Assembly: GCF_014269185.2 (NCBI RefSeq) | Contig: NZ_JABWRZ020000001.1 | Span: 3,807,001 to 3,871,000, forward strand | Length of the DNA stretch: 64,000 bases | Origin: Pseudomonas oryzicola | Lineage (GTDB): Bacteria > Pseudomonadota > Gammaproteobacteria > Pseudomonadales > Pseudomonadaceae | Direction of reading: 5' to 3' | Shown here: in pieces, positions 28,561 through 37,675 of the stretch | Layout: each line of letters begins with the position of its first letter | Position numbering within the stretch: the stretch's first letter is position 1 | Position numbers and translations under genes: made by a program | Notes under the pieces: model-generated | What the model saw: the letters and a program-made list of their open reading frames with translations, nothing else | The model's database searches: none | What the model was told of the DNA's origin: nothing

Positions 28561-29529
28561 ATGCAACATCTTGATGTAACGGTCCTGGAGCAGGCGCTGG
28601 CCTGGGCAGACCAGGGACACAGCGTGTGGCTATGCACGGTCCTTTCCACCTTCGGTTCGGCACCGCGCGCGCCTGGCGCAATGCTGGTGGCCATCCAGTC
28701 CGGTGCGCACAGCGGCTCGTTGTCCGGCGGCTGCGTCGAGGAGGCATTTCTCGAAGCGCTCAGCCATGGCGAGCATGCCGCACCGGCACAGGTTATCTGC
28801 TACGGCGCCAGTGCCGAGGAGCGCAGTCGCCTGCAGTTGCCGTGTGGCGGTAGCCTGGACGTACTGGTCGAGCACAGGCGCCCGAGCGCCGAATGGCGCA
28901 CCCACCTGCGCCAGTTGCTCGACGCTCTGCGCGGTCAACGTCGGCTGACCCGGGTGATTGACCTGGAAGGCGGCCTGTTCAGCACCCGCAGCCGCACCGA
29001 CGGCAGCGACACCGTAGTGCGCAGCGGAAGCCGCCTGGAGATCGCCCTGGGCCCGGCACTGCGCTTGCTGCTGGCAGGCCTGTCACCGGTTGCCGAGGCC
29101 TGTGCACAGTTCGCCCGGGCCCTGGGCTTTGAAGTCATCGCTTGCGACCCCCGAGAAGAAGTGGCCACGCTGGTGCTGGAGGGCGTGACGGTGCTTCCGC
29201 TACTGCCGTCGATCTACATCGCCAACGGCGGTTGCCACGAAGCGACGGCGGTCGTTGCGCTGACCCATGATCCTAGAATCGACGACCTCGCATTGATGGA
29301 GGCCGTGCACACGCCTGCCTTCTACATCGGTGCCATGGGCTCGAAACGGACCTCGGAAAGACGCGCGGAGCGATTGCGCCGGATCGGCGGCTTGTTGCCT
29401 GCGGATGTCGATCGGCTGCACATGCCCATCGGCCTGGATATCGGCTCCAGGACCCCCGCCGAAATTGCATTGTCGGTCATGGCTGATGTGCTGCGGGTTT
29501 ACCGAGGTAAAGCGCGAACGGCGCTTTGA
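28561..29529 (+). CDS. XdhC-family molybdenum cofactor maturation protein
   Basis: A 322-residue protein with the N-terminal XdhC/CoxI domain (TVLSTFGSAPRAPGAMLV, GSLSGGCVEEAFLE) and a C-terminal Rossmann-like domain containing YIGAMGSKRTSERR and HMPIGLDIGSRTPAEIALSV. Family members bind and sulfurate the Mo cofactor before insertion into xanthine-dehydrogenase-type enzymes. Its place directly after the Mo subunit supports that role here. An alternative reading as a general XdhC paralogue is less likely. Confidence 0.93.
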   Translation: MQHLDVTVLEQALAWADQGHSVWLCTVLSTFGSAPRAPGAMLVAIQSGAHSGSLSGGCVEEAFLEALSHGEHAAPAQVICYGASAEERSRLQLPCGGSLDVLVEHRRPSAEWRTHLRQLLDALRGQRRLTRVIDLEGGLFSTRSRTDGSDTVVRSGSRLEIALGPALRLLLAGLSPVAEACAQFARALGFEVIACDPREEVATLVLEGVTVLPLLPSIYIANGGCHEATAVVALTHDPRIDDLALMEAVHTPAFYIGAMGSKRTSERRAERLRRIGGLLPADVDRLHMPIGLDIGSRTPAEIALSVMADVLRVYRGKARTAL

Positions 29530-29681
29530 AGGTTCCCGGGCTTTGCGAGTTGCGCAATGCACTTGCCCCGGTTGTGCTGATTATCAGTCTGGGCGCCGGA
29601 CATTAACCTGACTCCAGCAAACAGCCGCGCTATCGCTGCACTTGCCAACCGCATTCAAACCACTTGCAAAGGAACTGAGTA

Positions 29682-30794
29682 ATGGCCCGTCATCTGTTCA
29701 ATCCCATTCGCGTGGGCGCCTTGCAACTGCCACACCGTATTGCCATGGCGCCACTGACCCGCTCCCGTGCGGGCCAACCCGGCGATATCCCGACGGCAAT
29801 GGCAGCGGAATATTATGCCCAGCGCGCCAGCGCAGCGTTGATCATCACCGAAGCCACGCAAATCTCCCGGCAGGGGCAAGGTTATGCATGGACGCCCGGC
29901 ATCTACACAGCTGAACAGGTCGCAGCCTGGAAGCAGGTGAGCGACAAGGTGCACGCACAGGGCGGCCGCATCTTCATGCAGTTGTGGCACGTCGGCCGCG
30001 TTTCGCACCCCAGCTTCCAGCCTGACCATGGCCTGCCCGTGGCACCGAGTGCGATCGCGGCGCCCGGCAAGACGTTCATCGTCGACCACGACGGCAATGG
30101 CGTGTGGGGTGATGTACCGGTCCCGCGCGCCCTGGAAGTCGAAGAGATCGCGGCGATCATCGATGATTACCGCAATGCAGCACTCAATGCCATGGCGGCT
30201 GGCATGGATGGCGTCGAGATCCACGCCGGCAACGGCTACCTGCTCGACCAGTTCATCAACAGCAACAGCAACCGGCGCAGCGACCCTTACGGCGGCTCGT
30301 ACCAGAATCGGGCCCGCCTGCTGCTGGCGGTGGTCCAGGCCGTGGCGCAAGAGATCGGCGCAGATCGCGTCGGTGTGCGCCTCACCCCGATGGGGCGGTT
30401 CATGGGTATGGGCGATGACACCCCCTTCGAAACCTTCAGTCACATCGTCAAGTCGCTGAACCGCTACGGCCTGGCCTACCTGCACCTGGTCGAGCCTGCG
30501 GTTGTCGGCACCGTCAAGGACGAGAACTTCGACCCGCGCTGGGACGAGATCATCTTGCAGCTGCGCGATGCCTGGGAAGGTGTCCTGGTGATCGCAGGCG
30601 GGTATGACGCAGCCTCTGCCGAAAAAGCGATTGCCGAAGGCCGTGCCGACGTGGTGGCTTTCGGCCGACCGTTCCTGGCCAACCCGGACTTGCCACGCCG
30701 CATCCGCGATGGCCTGGAGCTCAACACACCCGACCCTGCAACCTTCTTCGGTGGCAACGAACGAGGCTACATCGACTATCCAGCCCACCCATGA
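29682..30794 (+). CDS. Old yellow enzyme / NADH:flavin alkene reductase
   Basis: A 370-residue FMN barrel enzyme of the OYE family (NemA/XenB type). HAGNGYLLDQF carries the substrate-binding His181/Asn184 pair and Tyr186 acid; MAPLTRSRAG near the N-terminus and AFGRPFLANPDLP near the C-terminus are also typical. It reduces activated C=C bonds of enones, nitro compounds or maleimides with NAD(P)H. It lies 152 bases after XdhC, on the same strand, so cotranscription is possible but not certain. AAAGGAAC precedes the ATG. Confidence 0.95.
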   Translation: MARHLFNPIRVGALQLPHRIAMAPLTRSRAGQPGDIPTAMAAEYYAQRASAALIITEATQISRQGQGYAWTPGIYTAEQVAAWKQVSDKVHAQGGRIFMQLWHVGRVSHPSFQPDHGLPVAPSAIAAPGKTFIVDHDGNGVWGDVPVPRALEVEEIAAIIDDYRNAALNAMAAGMDGVEIHAGNGYLLDQFINSNSNRRSDPYGGSYQNRARLLLAVVQAVAQEIGADRVGVRLTPMGRFMGMGDDTPFETFSHIVKSLNRYGLAYLHLVEPAVVGTVKDENFDPRWDEIILQLRDAWEGVLVIAGGYDAASAEKAIAEGRADVVAFGRPFLANPDLPRRIRDGLELNTPDPATFFGGNERGYIDYPAHP

Positions 30795-30869
30795 GCGGGC
30801 CGTGCAGACTGGCTGGCCCAGCCAGTCGAACGCGGCGGTCCAGGCTTCAGACGCGCATTGGCGCGATGC

Positions 30870-31328
30870 TCATGGCTGCCGGGTGCATGCGAGAAGATGG
30901 CCGTAACCGGCAGCGCGGGTGAAATCGGCAAGATGCCAGAGGTTGCCGTTGGCGCCCCAGGTGCCATCGGCGATGTCGACCAGCTGTATCGAGGTCATCA
31001 GCATGCGCCCGTCATCCTGCCTCACGCAGTGTTCGATGGCCTGGTGCAGGCCCTGGACATAATCCTTGCGCATCTGTGCATCAAGGACCCCGGCAGGCAC
31101 CTTTACCGTGACGATGCAGGGGATGGCCTGGGCGTGCATGTTCACCCCGCCACACAGCCAGTCAGCGCCACGCACCTCCTCGATGAGCACCCAGCACAGG
31201 CTGCGCTGCGGTAGCGCGCTGCCGATGTGTTCGTGCGCAATGGCAGCCTCGCTGACGTGTTTCAGCAGCTGTTCGCGTTGCGGCTCGTTGAAAGCCCCGG
31301 CAGGTACCTTGATCAGAATGTTGGGCAT
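30870..31328 (-). CDS. Tautomerase-family protein with two fused 4-OT-like modules
   Basis: A 152-residue protein made of two related halves. The first starts MPNILIKVPAGAFNEPQREQ, so Pro would be N-terminal after Met removal, as in the catalytic base of 4-oxalocrotonate tautomerase. The second starts near residue 69 with IPCIVTVKVPAGVLDAQMRK. The spacing suggests an internal duplication. Members act as tautomerases, dehalogenases or decarboxylases on dienoate-type metabolites. Start ATG 31328 was chosen because the upstream frame has no family sequence. It is divergent from the GlxA-type regulator (96-base gap), its probable controller. Confidence 0.85.
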   Translation of the reverse strand: MPNILIKVPAGAFNEPQREQLLKHVSEAAIAHEHIGSALPQRSLCWVLIEEVRGADWLCGGVNMHAQAIPCIVTVKVPAGVLDAQMRKDYVQGLHQAIEHCVRQDDGRMLMTSIQLVDIADGTWGANGNLWHLADFTRAAGYGHLLACTRQP

Positions 31329-31424
31329 GGCGCAAACCTTGATGATGAATGGAAACGCCATTAGGCCTGTCACCCGCTTCACGCAGAAGTGTCTGATCCG
31401 TCCCGTTTCGAGCATAATCCGACA

Positions 31425-32390
31425 ATGTACGATTTCACCATCCTGGTCACGCCGGGGGCATTCGCGACGAGCGTGGCTGCCACCCTGGATATCCTCGCCA
31501 GCGCCGCCACCGTCAGTGAGCGGCTCGGCTTCGCTGCACCACGCTGGCGGGTGTGCGGCCCGCAACCGGGGCCGGTTGCGCTGGGCCATGGCCTGCAACT
31601 GCCAGTGCAACCGCTCGAAGCGAGCGCCGAGGACCATTCCTGCTGGGTCATACCGGGCATCGGCGTCAGCGACATCGAGCTGCTCGAGCATCGCCTCGCG
31701 GAGCCATGGATAGCCCCCTTTCTCGCTGCGCTGCGCAGTCACACCGCCAACGGCAAGGAAATAGCCGCGTCGTGCTCGGCGGTGTTTCTGCTGCAGGCTG
31801 CCGGGCTGCTGGACGGCCGGCGGGTGACCACCTCCTGGTGGCTGGCAGCGCATCTGCAGCAACTGGCACCCGGCTGCCACGTGGACCCGGACTTCATGGT
31901 GCTGACCGATCATCCGGTGACCACGGCAGGGGCTGCCTTCGCGCAAACCGACCTGATGCTGCAGCTGCTACGTCGGCGCCTTTCACCTGAAATCGCCGAC
32001 GCGGTGGGCAAAGCGCTGCTGCTCGATCGCCGGCAACTGCAGGCACCTTTCGTCATCCCTGCCGTGCTGGCGCAAGGTAATGCGCTGATCTCACGCCTGA
32101 CTGCCGAGATCGACAATTCGCTGCCTGAACCGGCCAGCGTCAAGGCGCTGGCTGCAAGCGTCGGCATGTCCGAGCGGACCCTGTCGCGTCATGTGCACAA
32201 GGCAACGGGGCACTCCACCCGGCAGCTGATTCAGCGGGTACAGTTGCACAAGGCCCGGGCACTGCTCGAGTCTGGCGAGCATTCCGTCGAAGCGGTCGCG
32301 GCGCAGGTCGGCTACCAGGACGCCACGGCACTGCGGCGCCTGATGCGACGCCTGCTCAACGCCACCCCGCGACAATTGCGCCAGCGCTGA
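31425..32390 (+). CDS. GlxA-type transcriptional regulator (DJ-1/PfpI + AraC HTH)
   Basis: About 321 residues: an N-terminal DJ-1/PfpI-like domain (MYDFTILVTPGAFATSVAAT, EIAASCSAVFLLQAAGLLDG with the conserved Cys) and a C-terminal AraC-type double HTH (SVKALAASVGMSERTLSRHV, AVAAQVGYQDATALRRLMRR). It likely activates the divergent tautomerase gene. A GTG at 31389 would add 12 residues; the ATG at 31425 better fits family starts, although its ribosome site is weak. Confidence 0.92.
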   Translation: MYDFTILVTPGAFATSVAATLDILASAATVSERLGFAAPRWRVCGPQPGPVALGHGLQLPVQPLEASAEDHSCWVIPGIGVSDIELLEHRLAEPWIAPFLAALRSHTANGKEIAASCSAVFLLQAAGLLDGRRVTTSWWLAAHLQQLAPGCHVDPDFMVLTDHPVTTAGAAFAQTDLMLQLLRRRLSPEIADAVGKALLLDRRQLQAPFVIPAVLAQGNALISRLTAEIDNSLPEPASVKALAASVGMSERTLSRHVHKATGHSTRQLIQRVQLHKARALLESGEHSVEAVAAQVGYQDATALRRLMRRLLNATPRQLRQR

Positions 32391-32473
32391 CCAGGCACAG
32401 CGCTGGACGCTCATGATTGGTAGTAGAGAATACTCATGAGCACACGGTAGCTTTGGTATGATCCAGACGCGAT

Positions 32474-32494
32474 TTTGCAGATACAGTCTGCAAA
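32474..32494. promoter_or_regulatory. Perfect inverted repeat upstream of the nitrilase-like gene
   Basis: TTTGCAGA, a 5-base spacer (TACAG), and TCTGCAAA form an 8+8 perfect inverted repeat 78 bases before the start of the nitrilase-like gene. It could be an operator for a dimeric regulator or the stem of a short transcript. Nothing in the sequence decides which. Confidence 0.5.
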
Positions 32495-32571
32495 CGATTC
32501 CAAATGAACAGGGCCGCACTATGTCCTTGATCTGCACTGCCGGCTCATTTTTAGGTGAAAGCTGAAGTTTG

Positions 32572-33690
32572 ATGCGAAAACTCCTGGCAAGCACCCTGGC
32601 GCTGGTGATGGCCGCCGCACTCTGTGGCTACGGTTTCTGGACCCAGCAGCGCCCGGAGGGCCATTACCTGTCCGACCTGCGCATCGAACTGGCGCTGAAC
32701 CATGGCGTGCCCGGTGAGCATGGCAACCTGCTCGGCGTCGAACCGCTGCTCTACCCAGGCGACTACCAGAACCTGCAACGCCTGCACAGAAAGCTCGCAG
32801 CCTACCTGGAGCAGGCCCGAGCCCATGGCCTGGTGGGCCCGCGCACGGTGGTGGTGCTGCCCGAGCACATCGGTACCTGGCTGTGGGCGCGCGGCGAAAA
32901 GAACGAGCTGTATCAGGTCACGCAAAGCCGTGAAGCCCTGCAATGGCTGGAGCTGAGCAACCCGCTGCGCTATGGCCTGGCCATGCTCGGTGCTGACGGC
33001 GACGACCGCCGCGCCGATGCCCATTTGCGCATGAAAGCCGAACAGATGGCCACGGACTATCAGCAGCTGTTCGGCGGCCTGGCCAAGGAATTCAACGTGA
33101 CCCTGGTAGCCGGTTCGATCGTGCTGCCCGCCCCCTATGTGAAGCAGGGCGTACTGCATGCCGGCAGCGGCCCGCTGTTCAACAGCAGCATGGTGTTCGC
33201 CGGCGACGGCTCGCTGCTGGGCCAGCCCCAGCGTCAACAGTTCCCCGACAGCGAAATGCGCCGCTATGTCCACGATGGCCGCCAGCAGCCTTTGCAGGTG
33301 GTGCAAACCCCTGCCGGGCGCCTGGGCGTACTGGTGGGCAGCGACAGCTGGTACCCGGAAAACCACCAGCAACTGGCCCGCCAGGCAGTAGAACTGATCG
33401 CCAACCCGGTATTCCTCAGCGGCAAGGGCAGTTGGCAGGCACCCTGGCGTGGCAATCGCCATCAGGATGCCAGCGCCAGGCTGCCCTTGCAGCGCGGCGA
33501 AGTCAGCGAACAGGCTGCCTGGCAGCACCTGACCGAGGCCGCCGGGGCCAATGTCAGCAGCATGAGCGTGTTCATGCGCGGGCAGTTCTGGGAACAGGGC
33601 AGCGACGGCCAGGGCTTTGCCCGCCAGGCCGGCGAACTGCTGGCGGGAACACCCAGCCCCGGCGCCCGCCTGCTGAACCTGTGGCTGTAG
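32572..33690 (+). CDS. Nitrilase-superfamily protein lacking the catalytic Cys
   Basis: A 372-residue protein with an N-terminal hydrophobic stretch (signal or anchor, residues 1-20) and a carbon-nitrogen hydrolase fold: VVVLPEHIGTW with the conserved Glu, FNVTLVAGSIVLP, and VLVGSDSWYPENHQQLARQA. In active nitrilases that last segment reads C-x-D-x-x-F-P-E; here Gly replaces the catalytic Cys. So it is probably not a hydrolase of the usual kind. ATG 32572 is preferred over the adjacent TTG. It lies 4 bases before the AraC-type gene and is probably cotranscribed with it. Confidence 0.85.
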   Translation: MRKLLASTLALVMAAALCGYGFWTQQRPEGHYLSDLRIELALNHGVPGEHGNLLGVEPLLYPGDYQNLQRLHRKLAAYLEQARAHGLVGPRTVVVLPEHIGTWLWARGEKNELYQVTQSREALQWLELSNPLRYGLAMLGADGDDRRADAHLRMKAEQMATDYQQLFGGLAKEFNVTLVAGSIVLPAPYVKQGVLHAGSGPLFNSSMVFAGDGSLLGQPQRQQFPDSEMRRYVHDGRQQPLQVVQTPAGRLGVLVGSDSWYPENHQQLARQAVELIANPVFLSGKGSWQAPWRGNRHQDASARLPLQRGEVSEQAAWQHLTEAAGANVSSMSVFMRGQFWEQGSDGQGFARQAGELLAGTPSPGARLLNLWL

Positions 33691-33694
33691 GCCG

Positions 33695-34735
33695 ATGGCC
33701 CGCCCCCGTGTGCGCCTGGGCGACCTTTCGGTCGGCTTTGTCCAGCCGCTGAGCGAGGCCCTGCGCGAGCTTGGCCACGACCCTGAGCCGCTGTTGCAGC
33801 GCTATGGCCTGGATGCGGCACGCCTGGGCGAGGCCAATGCACGCTTGTCGATACCGCGCTACATGCACCTGGGCCACGCCGCCATCGAACTGTGCGGCGA
33901 GCCTGCGCTGGGCCTGCACATGGGGCGCCTGAGCCGCCTGGCGCATGCCGGGCTGGCCGGGGTCACGGCGGCCCAGGCCCCCTCCGTGGGCGAGGCGGCA
34001 CGCACCCTGCTGCGCTTCGAGCCGCTGTATGCGGCCAACTACCGTGGCCATTCCAGTTTCCATGAAGATGCCCATGGCGCCTGGCTGCGCTTCTACTCGA
34101 TCAGCCCCTACAACGCCTACAACCGCTTTGTCGTCGATTCCCTGCTCGCGGGCTGGCTGGCCCAGTTGAGCGACCTTGCCGGCACACCGGTGCAGGCCGA
34201 ACGCCTGGAAATCGAATTTGCCGCCCCCGCCTACGCCGAGCGTTACCAGCCGTTGTGCGGCACACCTGTGCAATTTGCCGCCGAACGCAATCAATTGCGC
34301 CTGAGCCGCGCCACGCTGCAGTTGGCCAACCCCCGACACTGCCCAAGCACCTGGCAGCACCTGTTGCAGTTGTGCGAGGCGGAGATGCTGCAACGCACGC
34401 GCGTACGCAGCCTGGGTGAGCGCATCACCCACCTGCTGGGCCCGTTGCTCAATGGCGGTCGCGAACCGGACCTGGAAGAAGTGGCGCTGCACCTGCAACT
34501 GCCGACCTGGACCTTGCGCCGCAAGCTGGCCGAGGAAGGTACGCGTTTTCGCGACCTGCTCAACGAAACACGGCGCGACCTGGCCGAGACCTACATCCGC
34601 GATACGGAACTGGCCTTCGGCGAGATCGCCTATCTGTTGGGGTTTGCATCGGCCGAGGCCTTCCAGCGCGCTTTCAAGCGCTGGACGGGCCTTACGCCGG
34701 GGGAGTTCCGCCGCAGCCAGCGGCGGGTGGGCTAG
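33695..34735 (+). CDS. AraC-family transcriptional regulator (OruR/ArgR-like layout)
   Basis: A 346-residue regulator with an N-terminal AraC-type effector domain (LGLHMGRLSRLAHAGLAGVT, FHEDAHGAWLRFYSISP) and a C-terminal double HTH (DLEEVALHLQLPTWTLRRKL, EIAYLLGFASAEAFQRAFKRW). The inducer is unknown. It starts 4 bases after the nitrilase-like gene. Its stop overlaps by three bases the stop of the small convergent ORF at 34732-34818. Confidence 0.92.
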   Translation: MARPRVRLGDLSVGFVQPLSEALRELGHDPEPLLQRYGLDAARLGEANARLSIPRYMHLGHAAIELCGEPALGLHMGRLSRLAHAGLAGVTAAQAPSVGEAARTLLRFEPLYAANYRGHSSFHEDAHGAWLRFYSISPYNAYNRFVVDSLLAGWLAQLSDLAGTPVQAERLEIEFAAPAYAERYQPLCGTPVQFAAERNQLRLSRATLQLANPRHCPSTWQHLLQLCEAEMLQRTRVRSLGERITHLLGPLLNGGREPDLEEVALHLQLPTWTLRRKLAEEGTRFRDLLNETRRDLAETYIRDTELAFGEIAYLLGFASAEAFQRAFKRWTGLTPGEFRRSQRRVG

Positions 34736-34818
34736 AGCTCGGTGGCGTCGTCGGCCGGTTCCAGGGGGTCCAGTTCATAGGCCTGGAATTCGAGCAGTTC
34801 TTCCTGGTATTCATCCAT
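34732..34818 (-). CDS. 28-residue acidic small protein
   Basis: A short ORF: ATG at 34818, stop TAG at 34734-34732. The peptide begins MDEYQEELLEFQAYELD and ends PADDATEL, strongly acidic. GAGGACGCAGGG lies just upstream as a possible ribosome site. I do not recognise a family. It converges on the AraC gene, with overlapping stops. Confidence 0.55.
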   Translation of the reverse strand: MDEYQEELLEFQAYELDPLEPADDATEL

Positions 34819-34909
34819 GCCCTGCGTCCTCTTTTCTCACGATCTTTATCGGTGTCGCCTTCAACCTAAACCGATGGGATGAAGGAATGATGACAAGCTT
34901 ATGACCTTC

Positions 34910-35818
34910 TTACCTTAGCAGCTTCACTAAACCTTCTACATCAGCCAGTGCCGGTGCATGGGCTCCGGCATACCGGCATGATATGGATGCGCAGGCCGCT
35001 GAAAATCGCAGGCGCTCCTTCAAGTCTGCGATCCCGAGCATCTCCGCAGCCAGCCAACCCGCCATACACGCATCGCCTGCTCCCACCGTATCTTCCACTT
35101 CCACGGTAATAGCGGGCTGATCGAGTTGGCTGTCAGGGGTGTGGAGAATCATCCCGTGTTCCCCTAGGGTAAACAGGATCTGCGCCTGAGAATTCAGAGC
35201 ACGCAGCTCATCCATTGCCTGGCATTCTGTCAGCCCTGGATAGAGATGCCGGAGGTCTTCGTCGGAAAGCTTGATCCTGTCAGCAAGGGGGGTTATCGCA
35301 GTGAAGGTCCGCTCGCGATAATGGCGATCCATCAACGTGCGCCAATTGGGGTCATAGCTGACCCGTTTACCGGCTTCCTTGGCCGCCCGAGCAATTTCAA
35401 CCAGCCTGTCTGCGAGTGGCCGTCGAGCCAGGCTGATGCCACTGAAGTGACACAGCTCTGCTTGGCCGATCCATCCTTCGGGCAGCTGATCCGGATCGAA
35501 AAAAAGATCGGCATCCCCCGCAAAGAAGTAACGCGGAGGACGGTTCGATCGAACAATGGCGACCAAAGGATCTCGGTCTACCTGTTGCATGAAGTTCGTA
35601 TCCAGCCCTGCGGCTTGCGACTGCGAGACTATCTCGTCGCCCATGGAATCTTTGCTCACTGCCCCGGCAAAAGCGCTGCTGACACCCAAGCGACTGAGTG
35701 CTCGCGCAACGTTCCAGGGAGCACCACCCGGGTAGCCCTTCCACTGTCCAGGGGTGCCTTGGACAAGGTCCGTCAGGGCTTCGCCAAATACTACTGCGCG
35801 AGGCAATACCATCGCCAT
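34910..35818 (-). CDS. Fructokinase (PfkB family)
   Basis: A 302-residue sugar kinase. The N-terminal motif GGAPWNVARALSRLG and the C-terminal signature DTVGAGDACMAG (Asp249 as catalytic base) define the PfkB/ribokinase fold; YDPNWRTLM is typical of fructokinases. It phosphorylates fructose to fructose 6-phosphate (or a related ketose). TGAGGAA precedes the ATG at 35818. It is the downstream gene of the leftward porin-kinase unit, divergent from the ABC/GH32 operon, so it would use the fructose released by sucrose cleavage. Confidence 0.9.
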   Translation of the reverse strand: MAMVLPRAVVFGEALTDLVQGTPGQWKGYPGGAPWNVARALSRLGVSSAFAGAVSKDSMGDEIVSQSQAAGLDTNFMQQVDRDPLVAIVRSNRPPRYFFAGDADLFFDPDQLPEGWIGQAELCHFSGISLARRPLADRLVEIARAAKEAGKRVSYDPNWRTLMDRHYRERTFTAITPLADRIKLSDEDLRHLYPGLTECQAMDELRALNSQAQILFTLGEHGMILHTPDSQLDQPAITVEVEDTVGAGDACMAGWLAAEMLGIADLKERLRFSAACASISCRYAGAHAPALADVEGLVKLLR

Positions 35819-35945
35819 TTCCTCAGTTTTTATCGTAGGGATAACTGCAGGCTGATCAGTTTTGACCGGTAACCCATCACGCCATGCGCCGGATTAACAG
35901 GCAGAGTTCGATGCGCGAAGGCGTGGTGGCCGCCATGTTCAAATA

Positions 35946-37517
<1,572 letters not shown>

Positions 37518-37633
37518 CTATCTTGTTTTTATTGTTCACTCCTGCGAGCAGCCCTTTCCTACGTGCATTTCGAATTGCCGTGAACGACGAAAAAAAGGAT
37601 GCCTCATCGCAACGAGGCTGCTACATTGGCGAT

Positions 37634-37645
37634 GTTAACGTTAAC
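37634..37645. promoter_or_regulatory. LacI-type operator candidate, 12-bp perfect palindrome
   Basis: GTTAACGTTAAC is a perfect 12-bp palindrome in the divergent region, 31 bases before the binding-protein start and about 126 bases from the porin start. LacI-family repressors bind such palindromes with a central CG. The LacI gene at 43521 belongs to the same locus, so this is its likely site (inference). Confidence 0.65.
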
Positions 37646-37675
37646 TTTTCTAAAAACAAAAATAAAGGGCACTCA

